Shown one piece after another: positions 38,547 to 50,825 of a DNA stretch of 64,000 nucleotides. A model generated the notes under the pieces. The model saw only the letters and a list, made by a program, of their open reading frames with translations, ran no database searches and was not told the DNA's origin. The position numbers and the translations under genes were made by a program. The stretch lies in NCBI RefSeq assembly GCF_040954835.1, contig NC_090704.1:36336979-36400978 (forward strand), read 5' to 3'. The number at the start of each line of letters is the position of its first letter. The stretch's first letter is position 1. This DNA is from Lepisosteus oculatus. Its lineage: Eukaryota > Chordata > Actinopteri > Semionotiformes > Lepisosteidae.

Positions 38547-41500
38547 TCAAGGCATGCACAGTGTGACACTCACACCTTCGCCAATCCAGAAGGCTGGGTA
38601 CAGCTCCTGGGAGAAGGCATTGTAGAAGGTATGCAGGATGGTCTGCCCTTCCCCATAGTAGGTGAGTGTACCAGCATGGCAGTTCAGCAGGAGACCGATC
38701 CTCCTATAATGGGGCCTGATCTGGACTGGCTCCTTCCTGCCTGCATGCCAGGCACAGAGTTCTTTCTCAGACAGATGAAGGCTCCAGGAAAACTCATTCA
38801 ATCCCAGGATCAAGTCCTTGCCTTTCCCCTTCCTGGGTATTGAATCATAAGCCACCCCTATGTAGGCCCAGGGTTTGGTTATCTCTACCTCCCAGTAGTG
38901 CTGCCCCCCCGACAACCCCTCAGTGCACAACACCTGCCAGACGTTCTCAAAACGGGCTTTATTGGGGGGGTAGTTCTGTGGGTCTGAAGTCTTGTGCTTT
39001 GCCTGGCGGCTGTCCTTAGACAGCCAGATGTTGGCATTGGCTGTGTCAGGGTTGAACGAGAGCTTCCTGTAATCTGTTTGGGAGGAAGATACAGAGAAGA
39101 TTACTGCATGGAAATCCCTCAGAAAGCATGAGTGTAGAGAATGCAGTGTGCCTGTCACGGTACCTGTTCTGCTTCTCTCTGCTCTATATTATAGTCCGAC
39201 ATAAATTCCACATACAATTTCAATCCAAGCTCCAACTAAGGAAGACACCTCAGTTTTTCACTCATTGATTGAATCATTGATTCAAGCAAGATATAAAACA
39301 TGTTATTTCCTACTTGTTACAGTGTCAATGATTGGACTGATACACCAAATACATCTATGATTTCTTTTCAAAAACCCAACATAGCCTATTTGCTATAATA
39401 CTGTGACACCGCACACCACCAACAACATAACTTTTCTCCACTTGTACATGTTCCGTGATAAAAGGAATACATGGCTGTATATTAGAATCAGATATGGCAA
39501 CATCAACAGTGAAGTAGAAATTCCTTGTACAGTTGGCTCCTGTGAAATCCTAACGGAGAGAATGGAACAGGAAAAGTATTGTACAGAAGTCAGCATCGGA
39601 GAGAGACAAATTTAACAGTATTTCAGGATATAAAAAAACAACTTAAAGATTCTGCTGGAGTTAGACAAGTTCTGTCAATCAGTACCACTATTTGTCAAGA
39701 ACACAAACAAAATATAAAAAAATAAATGGTCAATATATAATATATTAAGTTTCTGAAATTATACTTTCTGTTCTGCACAAAGAGAAAATTAAGCAATGAA
39801 TCTTGTCACTGTCACGTACTACTAGCCCGTTTCTGATTCAGTGTTTTAAAGCACAAGGTCAGTTTCAGACTGAAGTCCAGTTGAAAACAGCATGAGGAAA
39901 TCCAACAGGAGAAGCATTAGGAGATAAACCTGTTTAGACACAAACCTCATTTGGTTGTACACTAAAATAATACAGTGATAAGTGCTTTTTTATTCACCGC
40001 AGAAAGCAATATGAAAGTTGTTTCAAGCAAATTTATTTTGCCACGTCAGAATTAGTGCCATGTGGCAGTTTGACCAACAGTGCAAGATAAGATACTGACT
40101 ATAATTTTCTGAAAACCACCCACTTGCACGGAAGCCTTCTCTAACTGGTGAACAGCTTGAGCCAATGGGATCTGGAATACTAGCCACCACAATCTGCTTA
40201 TCTTCTGGAGAACCTGATGGTATGGAGACAAAAGAGAAAAAGATGGATTGACATTTGGGTTTAAAAGTCCTAGTGTTGTGAAGTTTGAGTACAAATAGAT
40301 ATTTGTCATATGGGACCAATTTATGAGAAAAGAAGCACTAAGCTTCTTGTACAAGCAACACATAACTGCACAATAACTGCACTCCCGCCCAAATAGGGAA
40401 ATGTGCCTGTGGCATTTTGTGAAGGACAACGGCATTGCTGTTACTGATTCCACACCTACTGACAATGTACAGAAAAACCTAGTCCATAATACCAAGTAAT
40501 AGTAGCCTGTTGCGTGATAGATAAATTTAGGTTAACTGCAAATCAAAACATTTCAAATCATAATGGGACTATGCTACCCATGGGTAGCAACCTGATCCCT
40601 GGTTTAGTAGTTTCTTTGCTCCACTAAACAGCTGACTGCCTCCTTTTAAATAACAGAATACACATACAATACATGTTATACGCATTGAACAATTATTCTT
40701 GATATATCATTGCAGCTTTGCCTGAACTCTTTATCATGTGTTTATATAAATTTTACATCCTCTTGAAACGTCACTCCCCCATAATGCCATTCCAGAATGC
40801 TCATTATTTAAAAAATCTATGAACAATTACAGTATAAACATGCTAAGATTTTATCTTTAAAAATTAAAACATGAAAGTGAATACAGGTAGAGAAGATATA
40901 ATATCATAAATGAAACTATAAAAAGAAAAACATGAAAAAATAAAACTTTCAACAGAAATGGTTTAATACACATGATTAACACCCATCCACTAACAGCTGC
41001 CCATTCTCACAATAAGAAGACCCAGGCAGTTCTGCTGGTGCTCTTACCTTGGCTCTCCTGGCCACTGGCCACACTTATTGCTTTCTCCAGATCCTCCAGC
41101 AGAAGCTTGGAGATCTTGGACAAGATGCCAGTCACCCCGGTTAATGTGTCTTGAAGATCTGAGGAAACATTCAGGGGCACATTCCTAATGCCTGGCAGTG
41201 CAACAAACTGAGCCTCCTGTGGATGATTGAGAAAACAGAGATGGGTCATATTGCATACATTGGGTGTTAACTTACAGAGGAGGCCTGTCTTAATGTACAA
41301 AATATCAGTGGTTGTCGGGCTGAAAACCTAATAGGCCAATAATGAAATGGTCAATAATGAATGGTCAATGAAAGACATCTATTTTACCAATTCTTAAATA
41401 ATTAGAATATTTTACATACTGTTACTTACTTACCTTAAACATCAAGACCCTAAGGAACAGGGAAATATTTCAAATTATAAAGCACCTTTAAATGAGGAAT

Positions 41501-44233
41501 CCCAAGGCAAAGTCCATGTCTGATCTCAGGACCAGATAAAAAAACAACAACAACATTATTCTCACTATAGGGTATTACTGAATGTTAATCAACCTGACTT
41601 GCCACTTCAACCATGACCCAACATGAGCAAGCATGCTTCCCTCTGATGTCCACTGATGAGGCTCTTGCTCATCACATGCCATTAACTCCACCGCACCACA
41701 TGGAAGTGTCGGTGCTGACAGGAGAAGGGATGTTGCTGCAAGCTTGAAGGTGCATCATAATTCTCTGGGACACAGCATTACCTGGTATCAACAGGATACC
41801 AAGGAGTAAGAATGGAGGCCATGTAATGCAGTGCCACTGGTCACTTCAAATGTATGGACTGCAGACAGAAGCCACAACATTATGGCCTTGTAAAAAAAGG
41901 ATCTGCAGCCTCTTTACCCGGAGAAAGTGAATATCTGGTAGAGTATGAATGGTTTCAATCTGTTTCTGGTTTTCCCTCAGCTTCTCAGCTCGTTCTTCCA
42001 GAATGGTGAGTCTCCCCTCAGCCTCAGTCAGAACCACCTCCATCTCCTGCTGCATGAACTGCTGCACTGCCTCCTGCTTCTCCGTCATGCTCTTCAACAG
42101 CTGGCAGAACTTCACATTCACCCACTCGGATGTCTGCTGCAAGAAAACCTGGATCAGAAAAGAAGAAGAATTAGAAGGTGCCCCAGACCAGAATTAAATC
42201 CAGAAACCAAGAGCTGCATGTTAGCAGCATTAATTGTCATGCCACCATGCCTGCCTCCTATACATAGTCCATATCTTCTGTCAAGAGACTTATCATAGTG
42301 GGCATCGTAGTGTGTTAAATGCACACATCCAGCACAACTGTGACTTTTTTGATATTGTAAGTCACATGTACTGGGACACAGGGCCAAAACAGAATTCTAC
42401 ACCGTTTCTGCTATAACTTTTAAAGCAATTAAACAAATCAAGAATTATGCTGTAGTATTATACTTCTGAAAGCTTAGTGCTAATGAAGATCTTTGTTACT
42501 GCTATAGCAGATCCTAGGTCATGAGATGTTGTGCAGAGGGCACTGTGTGCTTTTCTGGGTATGGTGGCAGTGGTTGCAGTGGTGTTGCAGGGTTCAATTC
42601 CAGATCAAGGGCTATCTGTCTTAGAATTTGTATTTTGTGTGGGTTTCCTCCCACAGTCCAAACTATACTGGTAGGTTTATTGACTTTTGGGGACTATTGG
42701 CTTCGGTGTGAGTGTGGCTCTGTGAGCCCGCTGTTTGGTGGGACAAGCTGCGGTTTCCCCCGAGACATGTAATTGGAGGAAGTGGTTAGAAAATGAATGG
42801 ATGAATGAGAATTGCACTGGATGTTAAAACAATTAGAAATATTATTTTTATTCTATTGATAGTGTTCTTTAACCTTGGTGATGTCAATGGTTGCACTTCC
42901 CTTTTCTCCTGAACCTGGACTGGCCATTGCTGTTGACCACAAGAAGTAAGGTTCACCTGATACATGGTGCTACAAAGGACAAGCACTGTAATTTTAAATT
43001 AGGACCAGCCTAAAAAAAAGGGTTAATTACAAACTGATTGCTGATTACAACAGCAAGCATACCTTGGTCTTGGCAATGTTGTCCTTTAGTTCTTCAATGC
43101 TCTTTGTCGTGCCCTCAATGTATCTGACCAACTCTTGATTCTTTTTGCTGAGTGTTACCTGTCAAAGCAAACTGCAGTGTTAAAGTCTCATTTCTCAGCT
43201 GTCTTCTTTGCATTCCATATGGTGTCACACTCAAATGTGGTTTCAGCATACTGTAGATTCACCTAAGAACCTTATGACACTACCAGAGGCTAAGAAAGAG
43301 AGGTTAAGAAAAAAAGGAAGGGGGTCTGGCAGCTGGTTCAATCAGTAAAGGTGCTCACTCCAGGTGCAGGTTGAAGAGGGCAAGCCTAGGTTAACCTACA
43401 GCACCAATGGGACTGAAATTCTATGTGTTCACCATTAGCAGAATATAACCGGGGCAGAGCTCTGGGGTTGATTACCCAGGGCTCTTTGGCTCTCAGCAAA
43501 ACAGAGACTCCTGTACCTGTAGACTTGTAGTGAAATCAGTGAATAATACCCTAAGCACAAGGAAGCTTTCAGCACACCCTATGGCTCTGAGCAGTGTGCA
43601 GGTTGGTGGAATATGTCAGCCATTCTTCAATCTCCATGTGCAATACAAGGGTATCAAGTTCACTGCTTGAGTGATTCTTGAGCTTGAATTGACAGCATCT
43701 CCACAGTATTGGATAAGGGTATTGTACCTCTATCATTTTTACTGCCAGATAGTGTGGAGACACAGCTCCCTGGGCCACAGGTATTTCCTTTTCTGTGCAC
43801 TGGTACAAAGCGGTGAGAGGGATGTGGTTTTGCTAACCTCTTGCTTTTTCCTCTCATCCTGTATGAGCACGATGTCATGGGGCTTGCACTCTTGAATGGC
43901 ACATTGGCAACATATGCACATGCGGTCAGTTCTGCAGTAGAGCTCAAGGGATTTATTGTGCTGCCTGCAGGTCCCCACCTCCCTCTTGCTGCATACATTG
44001 CCCAGAGCACTTTCAGCACATTCATGATTCTCCAGCAGATCGGACAAGTTCACATTTTTGTTGAGGGGGGGCTTTTCATTGAAGGTCATCCGACAAGACG
44101 GACAGCATATTCCATTCCCCCTCTCCCAATGCTTGCTGATGCAGTTGTAACAGAAGTTGTGCCCGCAAGGGATGGTGACAGGGACTTTGAAGGGCTCGAG
44201 ACAGATGGCACAAGACAGATTCCCATGGTCCAT
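38547..44233 (-). CDS. trim65: TRIM65 RING-type E3 ubiquitin ligase, 500 aa, complete
   Basis: TRIM65 in mammals is an E3 ligase acting on MDA5 and TNRC6. Coding exons: 44233-43838, 43158-43063, 42148-41918, 41216-41048, 40213-40130, 39073-38547 (TGA), all phase-compatible, giving 500 aa against 517 in human. The RING is C3HC4: C8, C11, C23, H25, C28, C31, C44, C47. A B-box follows (C89-x2-H92, C100, C108, C111, C116, H119). The coiled coil spans exons 2-4 (KSIEELKDN, EERAEKLREN, ILSKISKLLLEDLEKA). A PRY-SPRY fills the last exon (YRKLSFNPDTANANIWLS, HYWEVEITKP, LYPAFWIGEG). The SPRY wording and the position beside mrpl38 favour TRIM65 over TRIM47 or TRIM25. A 5' non-coding exon with donor at 44835 (GAG/GTAAGT) and an acceptor TTTAG just before the ATG are likely. 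Confidence 0.9.
42580..42808 (-). repeat. CCATCC-type interspersed repeat, copy 7 (inverted, diverged)
   Basis: It reads 'gttcaattccagatc', 'gggtttcctcccacagtccaaa', 'tggtaggtttattga' and 'ggtgtgagtgtgg', and ends 'gtggttagaaaatgaatggatgaatg', the reverse complement of the family head. The middle is poorly conserved. It lies in an intron of trim65. Confidence 0.55.
43316..43515 (+). mobile_element. tRNA-derived SINE-like repeat
   Basis: 'ggcagctggttcaatcagtaaaggtgctcactccaggtgcaggttgaag' has the layout of a tRNA-derived head (A-box-like, then a B-box-like GCAGGTTGAAG). A conserved-looking body follows: 'gggactgaaattct', 'ttcaccattagcagaatataaccgggg', 'cagggctctttggctctc'. It lies in the trim65 intron between coding exons 1 and 2. 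Only one copy is in the window, so the family status is inferred. Confidence 0.4.
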
Positions 44234-44835
44234 TTCTGTCACCTAAAGATATAAAAATGAATTGATATCGCCACAGTAAAAATCAATCTTGTCTTTGAAA
44301 TTACTTTAACTCACAAAAAATACAGTAGTAAGCAGACTGCAGTGAGTGTAGCTTTTCCTCCCACTACACTGAAGACACGCACAGCTATCACAAAATTAGC
44401 ACCACTTCATATTTAAATTGTTGATTCCATGTGGATTAAGGTGCCAACATTACTCACATAGAAAGCCTGAAATTTAGAATAGCCCTGCTGGACAACAGAC
44501 AAGCAAAGGGATGCCCAGGTTTAGAAAGATTTTATTACAACCTTTATAACATATAACATTAGCAAAGTATCGATGGGTTTAATTAGAGCATAATACCCCC
44601 AGCGTGAAAGAAAGCAGTATCAAAAGGGTGGTATGCCAGGCAAAGGCAGATCCTGTTATCGAGAGTAGGGAAACCCTGTTCCTTTTTTCAGTTTCGGGCG
44701 AAAAACCAAACCCAATGTTTTCGAAAACCATTTACAAATTCAACCACTAAACAATTAAATACGAATAATGCACATTTTTTGAATGAGCAATAATAAAACG
44801 TTATGGAAGGTAAACGTCAGATTTAGAGACTTACC

Positions 44836-45274
44836 TCTTGATTTCAACAAACCAAGTACTTTATGCCAATACTGTATCTTTTTTTAAAAATGTCAACACC
44901 ACTTCTCTTCCGCAATGTTTTCCGGAAACACGTTCTTCTTTACATACACAATATGGTAACTGTGTAAAATGCTTGTGACCTCACGCATACTGCAAAAACG
45001 CAGCCCAATCTGTGTGCGGATAGTGCACGGTTTTGGAAAGTGAGGCATATATTCTTTTTTTTAACGATATCACAATATTTCTTAAACAAATATAATCCTA
45101 AGAAATTAACGACCTTCTGGCACGTTTAAATAAAAAAAAACTGCTTTTACGGACTTTGATTAATTGGTATGCTTTTGAAAATGTTTTGAAAAGCTGCTTG
45201 CTGTTAGACTGCTGCAATGTCACCGGCAGGCGCAGAAATCCCATAAGTCTCCACTGCCTTATGCTAAGGGCAAC
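44836..45274. promoter_or_regulatory. divergent promoter of trim65 and mrpl38
   Basis: The interval separates the inferred trim65 5' non-coding exon (donor at 44835, minus strand) from the mrpl38 start codon at 45275. It has a palindromic TTCCGGAA near 44919. At the mrpl38 start the sequence CAACATGGCGGCG fits the YY1 motif that often overlaps start codons of ribosomal and mitochondrial protein genes. No TATA box is evident. Confidence 0.45.
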
Positions 45275-48200
45275 ATGGCGGCGCGCATGGTGTGCGGAGT
45301 TGTGCTGCGGACAGGGACGGATTTGGGCGTCTTCCGAAGATTCGGAACGTCAGGTAAATCGTGGTTTAAGCTCTGAAACAGCACCTTAGACAGCTTTCGA
45401 GTCGTCCGACTTCAAGGGTTGTGAACTGCATATATCGATGGCTTCCAGCGCGGTTACGGTATCACTCTAATGTAAGTTTTTGCTGTCACTGAATTCGTCA
45501 TAATGGCATCTTTAGTTGTAGTACAGCAAGAATTAGAGCTGCCCTACATTCAAATTGGTCTTTTAAATTTTCCCGAGAAATGAGAATGGAGGTAATATAG
45601 TGTATGTAAATACAGAGGTGTGTGTTGTGCATTGAGGTTTGTCTAAGTATGTAGGTCAGTCTACTCTATTTTATGCTTCGTCCTATAATATTTTTAATAG
45701 AAACTCACATCCATACAGCATATGTAAAACAAGGAAAGCAAGTTCAAAAAGGTAAATGCATTAAAGTAATAAAAAGTCTAAACCCAGCACTAACTAGAGG
45801 TGCAAAGCAAAAAAGAAATAGTATGACCAGTGTACAGAAATTCTGGATATAAAAATGGCTCCTGTATAAAGTAGGTTTCTTTTGTTGGAAGGGCTTGTTT
45901 TATAGTCACTTGTTGTATTTGCGTTTTACCCACATATTTAATATATTAATGCAAAGGCTATCATTTAAACAGTTATGTCTTTGTTATTTCTGGTGGCTCC
46001 ATGGTAATATGGACATCTAGACTTTTTTGTCTTTATTACAGAATCTGTAGTGTAGACCAGAGTTGATTTGTCTCACCTGGAGAGAATGTACAGTAGATAG
46101 TTTTGTTTACTCACTTCTTTTTCTCTGAGAATGCTCACAAAAGAAATGAGATGAAGTGTTCTTGGAGAGCCAGGTGCCAGAAGACACTTCTGTGTGGATG
46201 AAGCTGAATCACTCCTGCATGGTGTGCATTGTCTAACTTGGATATTTTGCCTGAAAATTCAGCTGCTGCGTGCCGGCGAGCAGCTCCACTGGGACCCATG
46301 CCCAATGAAGACATCGATGCCCGAAACCTGGAGTCTCTGGAGAAGTACCGCAGTTACACACGTTACCTGAAGGTGGCGGAAGAGGAGAGCAGGAAACCCC
46401 ACTGGTGGAAAACCTACAGACAGTACGTCGTGCAGGAGGAGGGTGAGGAGGCTTCTCAATGGGAAGGAGGGCAAAGGTGTCTGGCAAGGTGTCCGAGTAA
46501 AAAGGTGTCTGGGTTCTGTAAAAAAAAAAGTAGAGTCAGAGCGTACCTCAATTTCTGTAGTGTAGAGCAGCCAGAGAGTACTGGAGTACATCCCTGGATG
46601 GGATGGGTGTGTTTCCCATTTCTATACCTCATGGGAGTCTTGAAAATCTCCGTGTAGGAGGCTGTACTTTTAAGACTAGCTGAAGGTCTGAGTACATGTC
46701 ATGGGAATGCATCAAGCTGTATTAGTTTGTGTTCTTTAGGATGTGCATATTTCATTTTTAAGAGACGTGAATAAGCATGCTGTTGTTTTCCTCCTGAAGG
46801 TGCTGAGAAGATTGACATTGGCCTGCCTCGTCTGCAACTGTCTCGAAGCCAAGAGGTGAAGGAGAGGAGGAAATTGTGCAGAGAGAACCGCAGAAGCAGC
46901 GAACTAGAGAGGGCGACACGCCTGCAGACCTGTATGTAGTGAGTGTGTCGTGTTGGTTTAGTGGGCACATTTGTGGGATTAGTGAATGTTTTATTACAAA
47001 ATCATATGATACTCAGGATTCTAAAGTCTTTCCTTTGTAATTCTTGTTACTGACATAGTTCCATGCACACAACTGTAATATATTCTGTAATATATATATA
47101 TATTCTTGCACCCAAATGTATTCTTGTGATGAACCTTTATGCATGAAAGAGGGGGAGTGGGAAAAATCACAGCATGTACAAGATGTTGTAATGCTCAGCA
47201 GCCTTGGAAAGTGTAGTGATGTGATGTGTCCAGACCAGTCCTCTACTGTGTAGTCAGGATGGGGGCTACTTCAGACACTTGTTAAATACTGGTGTAACCT
47301 AAGTGCATAAAAGAGTTACCTCTAGAGTAATACCAATGATTCAGTTAGGAAAATACAGGGAGAGTGCTACCAAAGGTTTGTATGTAAGGTATCTCTCATG
47401 AGGCCTATATGCATGTCTGTTGGTCTTGTCTTCCAGTGCGAATACCTCTGGATGAGGTGAAGGCAGAGTGGGAGAGGACAAATGGTCCCTATGATGTTCA
47501 GAGAGTAGCTGAGTACTATGGCATATATCGGGATCTCTTCCCTCATGCCACCTTTGTGCCAAGGGTGGTGTTGCGTGTCGTGTATGGCACAGAGGGGGAG
47601 CACAGTTCACCAGTGCATTGTGGGAATGTGTTAACTCCCAGCGAGGTTTGTTCTTTTTTCATTGTAAACCTGGGCTTTTGTACAAAATCTCAAAATATCT
47701 GTCCACTCTGCTTTCTCTTTGTACTGAGAAAGACAGGGCTTGTGGACGCTTTCAGTTTTTTTCCTGGTTTGTGCCAACAACATATTAACCTGTCTTTGAC
47801 CCCCTTGTTTGCTTTCAGGCAGCCAGTGCTCCTCACGTGACATTTGGAGCAGAGGATGGCTCCCTGTGGACGCTGCTTCTTACCAGCCCGGGTGAGTTTC
47901 AGGGGAACCACAGTGATGAGGTGTGTTAGCAATTGACTTACTCAGAGCTTCACCCAAAACATTATTTGATGAGGCCGGTTTAATGTGAGGAGTTAAAACT
48001 CAATTATGTGTTTAAGAGTTTACATCAGCATCTGCTAATTTAATGTTAATTTAGTTTATTAATGAACCTGTATTGCTCTGAGGATCTATTGTGAATCTTT
48101 TGTGTGTTTTTTTTATTGCAAAACAGTGTATGTAATACATTCTTGTATCTGTAGACTTAATAAAATCTCTGTTTGTGTACAGATATAAATTTATTCTCAT

Positions 48201-50825
48201 ACTTTTCACAGATGAACACCTTAGAGACAATGAGTCCGAATATGTTCACTGGCTCGTGTGAGTACTTTTTTTCTTTGACTGCCACAAGGTGGCAGAGTTT
48301 GGTGCCGTTCAGTTCAGTTTATTGTCATTGCTCAGTTTATTGTCATTATTTCATTGCTCAAGTGCAATGAAATGCTTATTTACATGTATGCTCCAATACA
48401 GAGACATTAAGGAAACACCAAAAACATAAACAGAACAGCAGCAGCAACGAGTTAAGTAACATACAAAAAAAAACATCACTGTGAGCCAGGGGTAGGGGTA
48501 GAGTTCAGTAATCTGACGGGAGGAAACTCTCTCTGAATCTGGAACACTTTGTCGTAAAATATTCACTGCTTGCCTTGGTCTTGTCCTTATACTTTTCGAT
48601 TTCCATTAATCATATCAAGAGAATTCCAAATGGTTTCTGTTAAAATGTCTCTTGAAACCTGTTAACTGTCCAGTATATTTCAGTGCTTAGTAATATAAAT
48701 CCAGTTTTTACCGGCTAAAAATTAACTAGACTGCTGAAAGTCAATTACATATCTTAATTAGTATTCTGATCACTTCCAGTTTGTCTTAATATAACAAAAC
48801 AAAAAATGTGGACTTGTTTCTCCATTTGACTAGATAGATAATTGGATGCTATATTTGTTTTGGTATTAAATGGTTTTGAAAGGCTGGCGTGAACTATTGG
48901 TAATTTCAAATTGGGTGGGTATGTAATAAAAAATCCAGTATATAATACTGTGAAATTTAACTCTATATCTCTGAGCTTAACCCTGAATTGTCAGCTTTAA
49001 TTAAGCAAAAAAATGGAGTCTTGTTAACTGCAAGAGTCTCTAGATAGACTATGTAGTCAACATGTATCTTTTTTTTCTCCACCATTTTGCCATTGAAAAG
49101 ATTTGTTTCCTGTATTCCAGAGGTAATATTCCTGGGAATATGGTCCATTCTGGAGAGGAAGTTTGTCATTATTTCCCACCTTTCCCAGCCAAAGGCACAG
49201 GATTCCACAGGTTCGTCTTCATTCTGTTCAAGCAGGAAGGGCCTATCAATTTCAAGGAAGATTACAGACAGTCTCCCTGGTGAGTAGGAAAATGTTTGTG
49301 CACACCGCCTTCTGAGTAACCATTCCATTGTGATTTGGGTAACTAAGGATACTTGCTGGGATAATAATAATTGCTTACGCTTTTCTGGACACACCACTCA
49401 AAGCACTTTACAGGTAATGTGGACCACCAATGTGCAGCCCCACCTGGATGATGTGACAGCAACCATAGTGCAACGGAACACTCATCAGCTATCAGTGGGG
49501 AGGAGAACAGAGTAATGAACCCAATTCATAGATGAGGATTATTAGGAGGTCATGATTGGTAACGGCCAATGGCCAATGGGAAATTTGGCCAGGACGCCGG
49601 GGTTACACCCCTACTCTTTTCGAGTAGGGATTTTTAATGACCACAAGTTTTACATCTCATCCGAAGGACAGTGCCTGTTTACAGTACAATGTCCCCGTCA
49701 CTATACTGGGGCATTAGGACCCTCATAGACCACAGGGTGAGCGCCCCCTGCTGGCCCCACTAACACCTCTTCCAGCAGCAACCTTAGTTTTTCCCAGGAG
49801 GTCTCCCATCTAGGTACTGACCAGGCTCACACCTGCTTAGCTTCAGTGGGTTGCCAGTTGTGAGTTGCAGGGTAACTAGTTAGGACTTAAAAGTTAAGTT
49901 TTTTTAAGAAGAATGTTATTCTATTAAATTAAGGAGCCCATCCAATGTGCTGTGCCAGTCCTGGCTGCTGTACTTGTAAAAATTGAGGAATTAACAGGGC
50001 GCTTGATAACTAAGTCTTATTTTTTCTCTAGTCACAGTTTAACAATGAGGACGTTCAGAACTTTGGATTTCTACAGAAAGCATCAGGATGCAATGACTCC
50101 AGCTGGGCTGGCCTTCTTCCAGTGCCAGTGGGATGACTCCGTCACACACACTTTCCACGAGATGCTCAGTGAGTTCGGCATCTCTGATTTCCATTGAGCA
50201 GATGAGCCTGATTGTTACTCCCATTCCTAAGCCATAATAAGGTTAAATGTCAAACATTTTGGCTGTGGCATGTACGCACAGTAAATCAAGCAATTTCAGG
50301 ACCTTCTAAAAATTACCTGCACCCAAAACCATCCTTAATCATACCAGAGTTCTGTTGAAAATGCTAGAATGAAAATGTTTAAATGGCATTGGGTGGCATT
50401 GCTGCCTTCTAAATAATTTTCAGGGCAGGCTATACTAAGATTGCCAAAGGCTCCCCATAACAATTTGTGTTACCCTTCCAAAACTGCCTTTAAGCACCAA
50501 ATTCAGGTTTTGTGACTCTTCTTTCATTTCATTCCGGTACCAGAGCCCTGCCATAATGGTTTGGTATGGATTGTAGTAGGTCTTGGGTTCTGTAAAAAAA
50601 CATTATTATACCTTATTTTGTATTAACAGTTACAGAGTGTAACTATGCATTGTATCTCATTTTACTTATCTGTGCCTTTTCTCCTCAGGTATGAAGGAAC
50701 CTGTGTTTGAGTATGACAGACCACCTGTGTATCATCCTCCACAGAAAAAGTACCCTCATGGGCAACCCCTCAGATACCTGGACAGATACAGAGACAGCCA
50801 GGAACCCAGCTATGGCATCTACTGA
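45275..50825 (+). CDS. mrpl38: mitochondrial ribosomal protein mL38, 383 aa, complete
   Basis: mL38 is a large-subunit protein of the mitochondrial ribosome with a phosphatidylethanolamine-binding-protein (PEBP) fold. Nine coding exons: 45275-45353, 46263-46442, 46800-46931, 47437-47645, 47819-47891, 48212-48257, 49121-49279, 50032-50168, 50689-50825 (TGA). They sum to 1,152 nt with matching phases, giving 383 aa (human 380). The basic N-terminus [10 protein letters not shown] fits a mitochondrial targeting peptide. Family blocks in order: [59 protein letters not shown] (two adjoining pieces), [59 protein letters not shown], and the C-terminus [10 protein letters not shown]. Intron 7 carries a 5S-derived SINE and intron 6 another repeat. 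The start has YY1-like context. Confidence 0.97.
48308..48560. repeat. probable dispersed repeat in mrpl38 intron 6
   Basis: 'cagttcagtttattgtcatt' is repeated nearly in tandem and followed by 'caagtgcaatgaaatgcttattt'. This wording resembles repeats I recall as dispersed in fish genomes. A single copy is present in the window, so boundaries and class are uncertain. Confidence 0.35.
49361..49876 (-). mobile_element. 5S rRNA-derived SINE (SINE3-type), minus orientation
   Basis: On the minus strand the element starts with a 5S-like head at 49876-49790. Read on the plus strand, 'ggtctcccatctaggtactgacc' and 'acctgcttagcttcag' mirror the reverse complement of the 5S C-box and A-box regions (GGTTAGTACTTGGATGGGAGACC and GAAGCTAAGCAGGGT). 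The body includes 'ttttacatctcatccgaagg', 'actggggcattaggaccc' and 'ggccaggacgccggggttaca'. The tail ends in a TAA/TTA repeat at 49361. At about 515 bp it is nearly full length; the first bases of the 5S head are diverged. It sits in mrpl38 intron 7, antisense to the gene. Confidence 0.8.

Noticed and set aside
47090-47104. Short TA dinucleotide run
   Set aside because: An ordinary microsatellite in an mrpl38 intron with no further structure.
49338-49878. GGTAACTA at 49338-49345 and 49871-49878 as target duplication of the 5S SINE
   Set aside because: The right copy overlaps the expected 5S head and the left copy lies 15 bp outside the tail, so the match is probably coincidental.
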